Translations under genes and position numbers: made by a program | Shown here: piece after piece, positions 21,929 to 32,203 of the stretch | How the letters are laid out: each line of letters starts with the position of its first letter | How positions within the stretch are numbered: the first letter of the stretch is position 1 | Assembly (NCBI RefSeq): GCF_964204645.1 | Contig: NC_134027.1 | Location: forward strand, 16,292,485 to 16,356,484 | DNA length: 64,000 nt | From: Tubulanus polymorphus | Lineage: Eukaryota; Nemertea; Palaeonemertea; Tubulaniformes; Tubulanidae | Direction of reading: 5' to 3' | Notes under the pieces: generated by a model | Told to the model about the DNA's origin: nothing | What the model saw: only the letters and a program-made list of their open reading frames with translations | Database searches by the model: none

Positions 21929-23492
21929 TTATTCGATTCATTATCGTAAGTCGTCCGATCACGCTAATGTGGAGATGCTTTCGCGTTTCCCCGTCGAGAC
22001 GACTGCGCTGGCAACTGAGCTCAAAGTGAATTATTTTAGCCTGGCTGATGAGTTGCCGATTTCAGCCAGGGAGATTGCGGAAGAAACTAGGAAGGATCCT
22101 GTCATGTCGCGCATTTATTTGTATATCTTGAATGGCTGGCCCCGCGAAATGTTAGACCCTGGTCTACAACCATATTGGATCCGTCGGAATGAGTTGTCAG
22201 CGGACAAAGGGTGTATTCTGTGGGGTTTGATGGTGGTTATTCCACCGAGATTTCGGTCAAGGTTGATATCAGAGCTTCACCACGAGCACTGGGGTATAGT
22301 TAGAATGAAGGCCATGGCTCGCGGGTATCTCTGGTTCCCAGGAATCGACAAAGCAGTGGAGGCTCTGGTTGGTTCGTGTGATGCGTGTCTCGCAATGAAG
22401 GACAAATGAGCCCCTGCTCCACTCATACCTTGGCCATATCCGACACGTTTCTGGCAACGAGTTCACGTGGACTTCGGTACGTTGGAACGAGTAAACTATT
22501 TGATGTTGATCGACTCGTACAGTAAATGGGTCGAAATCGAAGTGATGAACACGGATACCACTGCGGAAAAGACGATCCGGACACTTCGCAGTTGGTTCGC
22601 ACGTCTGGGCCTTCCGGAACAGTTGGTGTCAGATAATGGGCCCCAATTCACCGCAAGTGAATTCGTGGAATTTATGCGCCTTAACGGTATAAAGCACAAG
22701 CTAGTGCCACCGTACCACCCGCAATCAAATGGAGCTGCTGAGAACATAGTGAAATCGGCGAAAGTGGCTTTCAAGAAGCATTATCAGGCGGAGGGAAAAG
22801 GACACGAGCGAAGATTGACCGTTCAACAGCGCGTCGACAATTTTCTGCTGATGTGTCGTACGACACCCCATTGCGTGACGGGTGTGTCGCCAGCAGAGCT
22901 CGTGTTTAAACGTCCTCTTAGGACTCGTTTCTCTTTGTTGCGCCCCGATCTTAACGAGACCGTCGCAAAAAAGCAATCAAAAATGGTTGAATCTCACGAT
23001 AATCGGGGAGTGAAAATGCGACGTTTCGCTCTCAATGAGATTGTTCGCGTTCGAAATTATCGCGCCGGGCGGGAAAAGTGGCTACCTGGGCGTGTAGTTA
23101 AGGTGATAGGACCACAGTCCTACATCGTGTTAGTTACCGGACGTAGAAGATTTGTGCATGTTGATCAGATTCGTGGTGAATATTCGATTGTGGAGCCAAG
23201 GGAAATGGAAACGGATGTACCCCCGGGTGTACCGAAACAACTGGGGTCGCCCAGAGCAAATCCGCCGACTGCAGTGTCGCAGGCAGTCGAGACTACCTCT
23301 ATATCCGATGCCGAATCGGAGAATTTGTCGGAACAAGCTTCGGAAGCTATGTCTGAGAATGTACTGGCGTCCGAACCAGCAGCCGATGCTGGCGTTGCGA
23401 ATAACATGGTCAGGAGAAATCCGTCGCGATCCAGGAAAGCGCCTGATCGCCTTATCGAAGCAATGTATGTGTGGTCCAACCAAAAACTTTAA
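21891..23492 (+). pseudogene. Gypsy RNase H end plus integrase, one in-frame TGA
   Basis: AYDYSIHYRKSSDHANVEML is the last strand of RNase H. Next come the integrase zinc finger (ELHHEHWGIVRMKAMARGYL and CDACLAMKD) and, after TGA at 22407-22409, the catalytic core in the same frame. The core has HVDFG (first Asp), VSDNGPQFTASEF (second Asp) and QSNGAAENIV (Glu). A C-terminal GPF-like domain (VRVRNYRAGREKWLPGRVVK) and an acidic/Ser tail follow. The three catalytic acids are present, but the stop and the loss of reverse transcriptase leave the copy nonautonomous. Confidence 0.9.
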
Positions 23493-23574
23493 TTTTGGTA
23501 GTGTTCAGAACTCTGAGAATAAAGCCGACTTGTGTTCATTTTAAGTTGTCACGTTTCTAATTAGGGCGGAGGGA

Positions 23575-23745
23575 TGTAGTGTATTTGAGATTAATGGGTT
23601 AATACAATGTTATATACGGCAGTGCGCCCTATCAGTTGTAATTGATGATGTAATTAGAGATGGCTGTCAGCCGCTGTTCAGATAAATAAAACGTGATCTG
23701 TTCTGAAGAAGTCGTTGGTGTTTGTGCTTGAGTTGAGATACCACA
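23575..23745 (+). repeat. 3' LTR of the nested gypsy
   Basis: 171 bp, TG...CA, preceded by the purine tract gggcggaggga. Confidence 0.93.
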
Positions 23746-24186
23746 TCATTCAGCATCTCATGCATTACGGGTCGAGCCCTGAATTATTGCAGTAAAAATG
23801 CGCCGATGAATGCTCACTAAAAATCATAGTGTATAATATCCGAAGAGGTTCGCCACACACGCGCGGCAACAGTAAGTAGGCCTATATACATTACTACTGT
23901 TGCCGCACGCGCATGTCTGCAACCGATCGATAAAATACATACACACTCATCGTAGTACAAATGTAGATACAAAATCACTGTATTGCAATGAATATGCATT
24001 GAAATGCGATACTTTCACGTAACGATAAGTAAAACAGGCACTGAACGCTTTTACGGTTCACCTGATTACCGATCACGCCGGACCAATTGAGTGATATCAT
24101 CACCCCCCATACTTTTACATCATTTTTGGACTATTTGGAAAATTGATATTTTCAATACCGAAATCCACGGGGAATTCTCATCCCTG
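23746..24186. other. Right arm of the CAGGG element, non-coding
   Basis: No gene. Contains the inverted pair gttgccgcacgcgcatg / cacgcgcggcaacag around 23845-23915. Confidence 0.55.
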
Positions 24187-24366
24187 TTCATCGTCAAATT
24201 CAGTTGAAGATGATCCATTAGGATCTTCACCTGGATCAAAATTGGGATCATCGTCAAAGTATTCGTCATCGCTGGAAACGTCGGTATCGGTGGTATCATA
24301 TGAAGGCTTAAATTTTTTAGGGGTCATTTGTGTGCCAGTTGTTTTCTTCCTTGTTAATTTACCCTG
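24187..24366 (-). pseudogene. Kolobok transposase exon 3, upstream part: acidic block
   Basis: Reads GKLTRKKTTGTQMTPKKFKP and then a run rich in Asp/Glu (DDEYFDDDPNFDPGEDP), up to the edge of the CAGGG element at 24186. The exon resumes at 20724-20690 with CSSSVFDEM and a GTAGGA donor. Confidence 0.7.
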
Positions 24367-24581
24367 ACTTGTATAGTGTCGTCGATTACATTTCGGTCTC
24401 GATGCGAGTGTTTGATTACCTTTATCGACAAAAATACAACATTGATCAACAATACGCCAATTATTCTCAGATAACCTACAGACTTTTTCACAACATAATT
24501 TCTAAAAATCAGGTTGAAAATATAAATGGAATGCCAGAAAATTATTGTAGTATGAATTTTTCATGATATAGTGAAATTTAC

Positions 24582-24862
24582 CTTTGGTTTCTGCTTCAAT
24601 ATCTTTCTGTGACGATTTTTCAACAAACTTGGGAGGCCTATCTGGTGATGATGTTGGACTGTTTGATGTATCAGCTGTTGGACTGTATGACGTTTCAGCT
24701 GTTGATGTAGCAGGCTGTAACTCTTCGTTAGATACTGTATCAGCTACTAAAGTTTCCACCAACACTTTTCTTTTTCGTTTTGCATACGTTGGTCTTTTAG
24801 TGGTATCTGATTGACTGTTATCATCGTCGTCATTTATATGAATGGTAGGGATGGCATCTGGC
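24582..24862 (-). pseudogene. Kolobok transposase exon 2: LKPDAIPTI linker
   Basis: Reads LKPDAIPTIHINDDDD, the usual segment just after a THAP finger. A basic KRPTYAKRKRKV stretch (possible nuclear signal) and a Ser/Thr/Pro-rich repeat (TSYSPTADTSNSPTSSP) follow. Donor GTAAAT at 24581. The acceptor near 24866 gives a stop in the expected phase, so the exact junction is uncertain or damaged. Confidence 0.7.
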
Positions 24863-25223
24863 TTCAGATGTTATCTAAATGGAATTGAAAAAATGATAGT
24901 TACACTTGCATACTAGATTCGGCCTCAAGGTTTAAAGTGTACGCCTAACAATGACTCCCTCATCAACATTTTGTACTCAGGGAATCAAATATATGAGCAG
25001 CTTGTAAAACCAGCCATGATACATCAATTAATTACGGCAATAAATGAGTTGGGAAGGCAGTTACTAGACCAGTTAGTCAGAAAACATGTCTAAACAAAGC
25101 AATGAACAAAGAAAGGACCTGACCCAGTTTCCGTGTACTGAAACACTTTTTAACCTGACTTGATGAAAAGAATGAGATAGCAATACTGCTTTTATTTTAA
25201 ATATTGTATATTAAAAGACTTAC

Positions 25224-25438
25224 TTAGTTGCGAATCCTGAAGTAAACATTGAATAGTTCGTAAATGAATCATTGGTGAAGTGCCTCCCACACAATACACT
25301 CGTGGATGAGGGCTTCCATTGTACTCTCTTTCTGCTCACAAATGCGGTCCATTTATGCGCAATAACCGTATCCCGTGGCCACCAGAACAAAGTGCGATTA
25401 CTTGAACTACAATTGTAGTAAACACAACGACGAGGCAT
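25224..25438 (-). pseudogene. Kolobok transposase exon 1: THAP domain
   Basis: ATG at 25438-25436; donor GTAAGT at 25223. MPRRCVYYNCSSSNRTLFWW begins a C2CH zinc finger: Cys5, Cys10, then LCGRHF with the second Cys and the His. The FP-type motif is FWWPRD, and the central Trp residues are kept. THAP domains bind DNA and here would recognise the transposon ends. This exon itself is intact. Confidence 0.9.
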
Positions 25439-25741
25439 GATCGAAAAACATAGAAAAAAAAACAGAATATTCGAATAATATATCGTCCGCGCTAGTCAAT
25501 CCTTCATTGTACAATGAGCCACTTCCGCGTTGGTCTTTTCGGTTATACGTCATCATCGCCGATGTTTGACGGAAATGCCCGAAGATGCGCGCTTCAACAG
25601 GTGTGCGAGATTTTCCATCAAAATCGCTCTCAAAACCATATAAACGTTCAATACTTCTAATTTTCGTAAATATTATCGATAATAATCTTATTCATACTAA
25701 CTAAAACCACAGAAATAATTTAGGTGTCACAAATCCTTTAA

Positions 25742-26440
25742 AATTTCCTGCAGTTGGACAGAGTCAGACATTCCTCTGTGTCATGAGGATGGAAGTTTTT
25801 GGGTGTTAATTTTGGTTGCTGCGCATGAGTTTACTTTACGCTGTAGTTTAGTTGTTTCTGTTTCACGTTGTAACTGATTCAACCGTTGCAGATAAGTTAT
25901 GTTACTAAGTCTGTGAAGAACGGCACTGGAACTCTTTTATTTGGTGCAGGTGCAGTTGTAAAGACGCTTGATTTATTTCTTTTTGCTTGCTTTATTTTTG
26001 TTTTGCTGTTGCTTATCAAAAATAAAATGCTGGATTAACAGTCCAGATGACTAGATCCTTTTTTGAATTGAAGAATATTTAAACGCTTATTTTTATTCAA
26101 TTTCTGTTTCATAGCTGTCAAGAGTGACGCACTGTTTTATTCATTTGATATAGGTGAAAGTTTTTGTTCTTTTGCTTAAGACTGTTTGCATGTTATAATT
26201 GAAATTTATGTTTTCAGCTTGAACTCATGTGAATTGGGTTGAAGTAAAATATTTACAGACTTGTAGAATTTGTAGGTAAGTGAAAAGGTATTTCGGTACA
26301 ACTCGTCATGACCTTAAGTTACGCTTATTTGATAGAACGATAACCACACTCAAACGTGGTGAACGGATAATAAGATAAAAACCCACTATCTACAGATTAA
26401 AAGAATTTAAAAACAAGAATTTAAATATTCAATCTAAAAT
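25742..26440. other. No gene recognised
   Basis: AT-rich intronic DNA between the Kolobok and the Penelope element. Nothing supported. Confidence 0.4.
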
Positions 26441-26456
26441 ATATAGAATACACAAC

Positions 26457-26490
26457 GTTTCGATCTCACCCTAGAGATCATCGTCAGGTG
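26457..26490 (-). ncRNA. Hammerhead-like stem-loop at the Penelope end
   Basis: Minus strand: cctgacgat, then stem gatctc/gagatc with a 6-nt loop, then cgaaacg. CTGACGA and GAAAC match the two conserved halves of a hammerhead core, with one extra T before the stem. Penelope-like elements are known to carry hammerhead ribozymes near their terminal repeats. Whether this one is active cannot be told from the sequence alone. Confidence 0.4.
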
Positions 26491-27396
26491 TGAGATATAG
26501 ACTAAAAACAGGGGTATATATACAGAGGAGAACAGGTTAATTGAGTAAATTGGTGAGTAAATTAGAGTTTGGAAAGGCATGAAGTAATATACTTAGAAGG
26601 GATTTGTGCGCAGAAAAGCCATTATTTAAATTGGTACTAATATCTGAGTGACGAGTAATTAGGGAAGACTCAACTATGTGGCGTTTAGTGTAATTGCTGG
26701 AGGTATAAATAATTTCGGCTTTATCAAAATTAAAACGATGACCAGTGTTCCAAACGTGATTGGCTACGCCACTAGCCGGTTTTTGATTTATAATATCCTA
26801 TTAGTGTTCCAAAATTCGAGTTTTTAATTCACGACCAGTTTCTCCAAAGTAAATTTTATCACAGCCCAAACAAAAGGAATTATGTAAACTCTGCAGTCCA
26901 AAGGTTTAGAATGATTGTTTTTAACCAAAGTCTTACTAATTTTGTTTTCATACGTGAAAATGATTTGTTTATCCAATAAAGGGAGTGAGTGACAAAACTT
27001 TTCCTTAGCAGGTACATACAGAACTACAATGAACTCTGAAATGTGTTTTTTATTTTCTGGAGGTTTAGAATTGAAGAAAGTACGTTTAGCCTTAGAAATA
27101 GCGATTTCAAAATGTGATCAGGGTAAGCCAATTTTTAAAGAGAGTCGGATATATGGTCAAATTCAGACGAAAGGAAGGTTTCATCACAAATCTGTAGTGC
27201 ACAGAGAAGCCTCAAGCGAGACTAATTTTGATTGATTTAGCAGTAAACGAAAAGAAGTGAAGGTATGCCTCAGCGTTGATAGGTTTACGGTAGACTGAGA
27301 AAATCAAATGAGAATATTTATTGTGAATTAGAACATCTAGAATTTGGTCATTTTGTTCCCATTCAAAAGTGAATTTCAAAGATGGATATTGGGAGT

Positions 27397-27506
27397 TGAT
27401 GAAGTCGATAAAAGAGGTAGGATCAAAATCATCAGAAACTAAGCACATTGGGAGTTTATGAAGTCGATAAAAGAGGTAAGATCAAAATGATCAGAAACTA
27501 AGCACA
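27397..27506. repeat. 54-bp tandem duplication inside the Penelope element
   Basis: gggagtt(g/t)atgaagtcgataaaagaggta and the following atcagaaactaagcaca occur twice in direct succession with few differences. It lies next to the RT catalytic box. Confidence 0.85.
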
Positions 27507-28150
27507 GAATGTCATCATCATATCTAATCCAAAAGTTAGGTCTAGAGCCAGTGTACTTTGGGAGAATTTCAGATTCAAAGTGTTCAAGGAAAAGATTAGC
27601 TAAAATTGGGGATATAATGGGTTACCCATGGCGAAACCAAAAATTTGTTCATAGAATTTGTCTTGGAATTGGAAATATAGATTGGTTGTACAGAGTTCCA
27701 AAAGTTCAAGTAAGTAATCTACAGGAATTGGGAGATCAAGATTGGAGTCTGGGAGTTTTCTTCATAAGAAATTGAGAGTTGGTTCCAATGGTATATTTGT
27801 GAACAAGGAAACAGCTTCAAAAGATATAAATTTTTGGCCATTAGGTTTGAGATTTTTGAGTTCGTCTAAAAGATCCATATTGTGCCGAATGTGAGAATCA
27901 GAAAAAGTACCCAAAGCCGGGGAGAGTACTTTAGCCAGATATTTGGAGAGTCGATATGATGGAGAATTGATATTAGAAATGGTCAGTCTTAAAGGTGAAT
28001 TGGGTTTATGAATTTTGGGAAGACCATAAGCATAAGGAAGATTTGGAAGCCCAGAGTTGAATTTGGAGAATAACTTCAAACGGTCAGGAAATTTCTTAGA
28101 GATGTTTTTTAAACCTAAAATGGAGTATGAATTAGACACAGAATTTTTAA

Positions 28151-28259
28151 GGGAATAACGTTACTGAAAAATGGGACTGTTTTATATATACGGAATAGGC
28201 ACTTATACGGTTTAACCGGAGATGGATTAACCTAGGTTGACTGTATAGAAATATTAAGT
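28151..28259. other. Short non-coding spacer
   Basis: No motif beyond AT-rich sequence. Confidence 0.4.
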
Positions 28260-28760
28260 TATTGTACTACTCAACGCCCCCTGGAGGCCATATACAAAAA
28301 GCAATGACCTTGAAACTCACCAATATTAAAGAACACATCATTAGCTACAACTTTCGGATATATTGTGCAAAATATGCTTAGGTATCGATATCATGTGGAA
28401 AGACTTTTTTCCGTCTACGAATGAGTAATGATGACACCAAGATGGCCGCCAATTGCGTCATAATTGGCTGACCAAAAATACCTGTCTCAGGTATAAAACA
28501 AAGAATACCCATCACAAATTGCAATGAGAAATGGCAAACCAGTAGCAAGGATTCCGAATTGGGGCCAAAATTGTCATTTGTGGGCACAAAATAGGTCATA
28601 TGATGGCCATCTTGAGCTCGATCAACCCAATTTTTCTTATGCTGATGGGCGCTTGGAGGATTCAAATATATACTAAAGATCAAGGTAATTGATCAATGTG
28701 TCTTCAAAATTTCCATCAAAAAGTTCAACAAGAGGCCCATGGGTTTATACTTTATCTCTG
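28260..28760. repeat. Repeat family C, copy 1
   Basis: Begins with one unit ctcaacgccccctggaggcc...atgaccttgaaactcacc, then accaagatggccgccaattg and ataattggctgacc. The rest matches 30660-30970 over about 300 bp (caaattgcaatgagaaatgg, caacccaatttttcttat). Non-coding. Confidence 0.8.
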
Positions 28761-30050
28761 CCGGAAAATGTTCTATGACAATGTTGATTAGGAGGACCAC
28801 AGACTTAAGAATTGAATGAATTTCATATTTCTGCCGAACGATTTAGCCTACGCTATTTGTATTGTTAAACCTCATTAATGAGATTTTGTTTAAGACGAAA
28901 CAAGTTTATTCTGATGTTTTCCATCATATCCCAGCAGAGATATTTTAAATCAATCAAGGTTTGAATACAAAAACCCATTCGGCACTTTCTCCTCTACAAG
29001 ATGCGTATTAAACGTACAACTGTAAGGGTAATCTCAACGGACTGTGGTTTTTTCTTGCATGAACTGTTGGGCCCTATTGCCGAATAATGAAAACAAAACA
29101 GAACAATTTCTGAATGCAAAATCACCTCTCTGTCAATAGGTAAATCAACCGGACAAACGTACACATCAAAACGTCGCACAGAGTGATGCCGGCATTGGTA
29201 TCACTGAGGCATTCTGATGATTGCTTGTTTGTGTATTTGTTTGTTTACGTCGTTCGGACCTTGGTTTTTAACCCTATTGGATTTTTCATTTAACCTCACG
29301 ACGGGGCGTCCTTTGAAGTGTTGCCTTCACACTGTAAGCAGCCGGCAAGAATCAAGCCCACATATCACTCAGCACTGATAGTGGATGCAACAGCATCACG
29401 CCTTTTCACACTGAGCAACCGAGGCCGCTCGATTCAATTCCAAAAAAACTACAGTAGTGGAGAATAACCATCGCAACATTTAAATTAACGAAAAAAACAT
29501 GTAAATCTAATCACCGTTGTGATGTTGAACGCATGGAAAAGATAAAATTTATTTTTCTCAGGGCGCATTACAAAGCGAATCCATCTGCTGAGTGCGTTAG
29601 GGGCTGCTACTGCCACGTGAGTGCGCAGTAGGCAGGCAGAGCATTTTAAGTGAAAACTTATCGAAGAATATAGCCGAACCGATGGGATTTTAGAATAACC
29701 TGTCAGTCAACTGATTGAGGACACAAAATGGTTGTTCTCGGCGCACTTAACTTAGCGTCTCTACTTTCTCAGAATGCATGTTACGTAGAATTGGACAGGC
29801 GACCAGTCTAGCCTAGATGTAGAGAGCGGCAACCAGTCTACGCAAGACCACGCTAAAAATTGTAGAACGGTTTCGAGTCGTGCACACTGTTGCAATCCGG
29901 GTTTTTATATTTTGACGTTTCCTGTAGCTCTTTGAACAGACAGATTGTGGCCGTGTTCTTGACAGCTAGTACCACCCCCAATTGAAAACTAGGGGTCCAG
30001 GGACACACTTGGGAAGTGGTTTCAAATGCTCAACAATCTAACAATTTCAA
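28761..30050. other. No gene recognised
   Basis: Non-coding. Small frames (28994-29179) have no motif. Probably more repeat DNA between two family C copies. Confidence 0.35.
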
Positions 30051-31240
30051 TATTCAACACCCCCTGGTGACCATAGACAAAACCAATGACCTTGAAACGC
30101 ACCACAAACATAGAATTGAGGTGCAGCTATGATTTGTAATTGATGGAGATAACAAAATACGCCTCGTTACCAATTTAATATGAAACAACGTTATTCTACT
30201 ATTCAACGCCCCCTGGTGACCATATGCAACATCCAATGACCTTGCCAAAATCATAGAACATGTCATAAACCGCAAGTTTGCAATCAATCATGGTAACAAA
30301 ATATGCCTAGGCACCAATCTAATAAGGAAATACCAAGTTATTCTACTATTCGACGCCCCCTGGTGACCATATAGAATAACTAATGTGCTTAACTCACAAC
30401 AATCATAGATGATGTCATGAGCTACAACTTAGCAATTGATTGTGGTAACAAAGTATGCATAGGTACAAATATAATATAGAAATACTAAGTAATTGTATTA
30501 TTCAACACCCCCTGGTGGCCATATACAAAAACCAATGACCTTAAAACTCACCAGAATCAAAGAACACGTTATGGGCTACAACTTTCCAATTGATTGTGGT
30601 AACACAATATGCTTAGGTAACAAAATAATGTGGAAAAACTTTTTCCCACCTACGAATGAGTACTGATGACACCAAGATGGCAGCCAATTACGTCATAATT
30701 GGCTGATCAAAATTACCTCACGTATAAAACATTCCTTTCCAAAGAATACCCATCACAAATTGCAATGAGAAATGGCAAACCAGTAGGAAGCTACAGGACC
30801 CAGAATTGCGGCAAAAATTGACATTTTATGCCACTAAGAAGGTCATAGGACGGCCATCTTGAGTCCGATCGACCCAATTTTTCTTATCCAGATGGGCCCT
30901 TGGGGGATTCGAATATATACGAAAGATCAAGGTAAATCGCCATCAAAATTTCCCTCAAAAAGTTCAAAAATGTTTAAAAAGTGCTGATTTTGGCGAACAA
31001 CAATGGCTGCCAGTCAGCCATCTTGATTCTGACAGGGCCAGTTGTGTCTAGGGTAGATACATATGTGTCCCAAATATCAAGACATTACATAGAAGCATCT
31101 TCAAAACTTCCCAAAATAACTGGATTCCGTCTATGGACAGACGGATGGACGGACGGACGGGCGAACGGATGGACGACGAACAAAAAGTGAACGCAATAGC
31201 TTTAGTCCCAAGTGGGCTAACGATCGTTCTTGGTATCGTT
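30051..31240. repeat. Repeat family C, copy 2, with GGACGGAC end
   Basis: Starts with a tandem array (below), then the near-duplicate of 28437-28700, then cagacggatggacggacgg and cgaacaaaaagtgaacgcaa. An inverted-repeat end is not visible. The family looks like a nonautonomous element or satellite-bearing repeat. No open frame is shared between copies. Confidence 0.75.
30052..30640. repeat. ~150-bp tandem array (four units)
   Basis: Units start at 30052, 30201, 30348 and 30500 with attcaacgccccctggtgac, so periods are 149, 147 and 152 bp. Each has caatgaccttgaaactcacc and a ...ggtaacaaaatatgcctagg segment. Single units are at 28266 and, decayed, at 11225. Confidence 0.9.
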
Positions 31241-31719
31241 TTTTTGGAGCCATGGCTACGTCCCTGTAACTCTTTCAGTGACGTCAACGGATTATTTCAG
31301 GTCGTACAGTGCCCTGTAGCAGTTTTATTTTTAGTTGTTCGTATAGAATTCAGCAGAGAAACCTGCCACTAGATGGCTTGATTAAATGGCAGCACCCATT
31401 AGTTTGTTTTTATGCTGTGTCATATGTGAAGGGTCATACTCAACAAACTTTTCAATTACTATAAAGCTCTATCTCTTAGAGTTTTCACTCTATGGAGCAC
31501 CAAAGTTACAACTGCTTTCCTACTTTTTAGGTAAAAATGATGGGCACTCTGAGGGTTTTTCTCAAATTACACATGGGCACTGAAAGAGGTAAATTCACAC
31601 AATAGCAATCGTTTGGTCCATCAACCATAAAATATATGACCAGCGCTGTAACCATTTCAAAATTTGGCTAATAGGAATAACTATAACTTGGAAAGACATC
31701 GAGTTTGTTCTGAACTTAC
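31241..31719. other. Intronic, no gene recognised
   Basis: Non-coding. Nothing supported. Confidence 0.4.
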
Positions 31720-31887
31720 CTTTCTCTGTAAAACATTTATCTTTCTATCTTTAATTTCCATCTGATCTTTCAATTCTAAGAATTCATGATCAGCTCTACG
31801 TTTCTCTGTTAAAGAATTTTGCATTTGTCTAGCCTTCTTGTCAACAATTTTATCCTTATCTTTAAGCCTTTTTTGAAGGTCTTCAAT
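31720..31887 (-). CDS. ERC/ELKS-family scaffold, coiled-coil exon 3 of 5 seen
   Basis: 168-nt exon (56 codons, phase 0 on both sides), acceptor catag, donor GTAAGT. Reads IEDLQKRLKDKDKIVDKKAR and ends ELKDQMEIKDRKINVLQRK. It aligns with the ERC segment around NKKTKQIQDM...LKDMLDVKERKVNVLQKK and is followed without gap by the 11673-11827 exon. Confidence 0.9.
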
Positions 31888-32203
31888 CTATGGTTAAAAA
31901 AACACATATTTAGTGAATGAATAAGTTTGCAGCAAATTGTGAAAATAAGTACAAAGTCTTCATATTTCAACATTCGAACCATATTTGACAAAATAACAGA
32001 AAAACAAACAAATATATACTCTGCAATTATTGTCTGTAGGAAACGGACATGAAATAAGTTTTGACATTTACCATAAAAATTAACATGAAACGAAATTCTT
32101 AATATGGACTCTAGTATATACTATATCTCCAGTAAATATTCTCCAGAGTTTAAGCATTAATAATTCATAAAGATTTCATTATAGGCCTACTTTGTATCTT
32201 AAA
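31888..32203. other. Intronic, no gene recognised
   Basis: AT-rich. Nothing supported. Confidence 0.4.

Larger units (their letters stand above)
20972..23745 (+). mobile_element. Gypsy LTR retrotransposon, internally deleted
   Basis: LTRs 20972-21142 and 23575-23745 are 171 bp each, begin TG and end CA, and differ at five sites. tggcgacgaggat follows the 5' LTR as primer-binding site, and gggcggaggga precedes the 3' LTR as polypurine tract. Flanks are acatt and tcatt, an imperfect 5-bp target duplication. Gag is joined almost directly to the end of RNase H and integrase: protease, reverse transcriptase and most of RNase H are missing. It is nested in the CAGGG element. Confidence 0.92.
20725..24186. 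mobile_element. CAGGG-ended DNA element interrupted by gypsy
   Basis: Ends cagggatgagaat and attctcatccctg are inverted. The right end shares ggactatttggaaa plus the terminal block with the 34114-34528 copy, so they are one family. It is inserted in exon 3 of the Kolobok transposase. The left arm (20725-20971) has a GC-rich block with cggggggttcgggggccgtc. A clear target duplication is not seen (ttc on both sides at most). CAGGG ends are usual for hAT elements; the class is inference. Confidence 0.7.
17003..25438 (-). pseudogene. Kolobok transposase, ten exons, broken
   Basis: Ten minus-strand exons form one gene: THAP zinc finger, Pro/Ser/Thr linker, acidic block, CxxC region, then a DDE catalytic core. 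Core landmarks are GGDARCDSPG (18890s), ITAFISDMHPSVHKW and HYFDTWYCVKG (18501-18678), and GQTSSVEAFHSVLNHF (17785-17956), the likely acidic triad regions. The order and the TTAA edges identify Kolobok. Most exons join in phase. Breaks: TGA at 18194-18192 (Trp expected), TAA in the 17327-17472 exon and TAA in the 17003-17196 exon. The exon 1-2 and 2-3 junctions are not clean in my reading. Exon 3 is cut by the 20725-24186 element and exon 4 by the 19150-20384 element. In an intact element this protein would bind the ends and cut at TTAA. Confidence 0.88.
15730..25741. mobile_element. Kolobok-type DNA transposon with two genes and nested insertions
   Basis: The element is 15734-25737 (10,004 bp) with TTAA at both edges (15730-15733 and 25738-25741). 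It has the 14-bp inverted repeat aggatttgtgacac followed by a similar taa. The inner flanks also share gatgacgtataaccga (15933 on plus, about 25535 on minus). TTAA target duplication with a THAP-DDE transposase defines the Kolobok superfamily. Gene 1 (plus, left) is P2X7-ballast-like. Gene 2 (minus) is the transposase. The two converge around 16880-17003. Nested in it are a TTAA element (19150-20384) and a CAGGG-ended element (20725-24186) that itself contains a gypsy (20972-23745). Without these the original is about 5.3 kb. Both genes carry stops, so the copy is dead. Confidence 0.9.
26441..28150 (-). mobile_element. Penelope-like element with GIY-YIG endonuclease
   Basis: The minus strand carries RT fingers, then palm, then a GIY-YIG domain, the order specific to Penelope-like elements. 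RT: LPYAYGLPKIHKPNSPLRLT and FISFEAVSLFTNIPLEPTL (27762-28139). WIRYDDDIL is the catalytic box (27505-27533), with YDDD in place of the usual YVDD. GIY-YIG: CDKIYFGETGRELKTRILEH near 26808-26870, then ANHVWNTGHRFNFD and the TKRHIVESSLI Glu region. At least three frame breaks and a local duplication. The downstream end has a stem-loop and tail. Confidence 0.85.

Noticed and set aside
23130-23544. Frames of 104-130 codons overlapping the gypsy integrase end
   Set aside because: They are shadow frames of the integrase C-terminus in other phases.
30052-30640. CRISPR-like array
   Set aside because: Units are ~150 bp, nearly identical throughout without unique spacers, in a eukaryotic intron with no cas genes. 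It is a tandem satellite.
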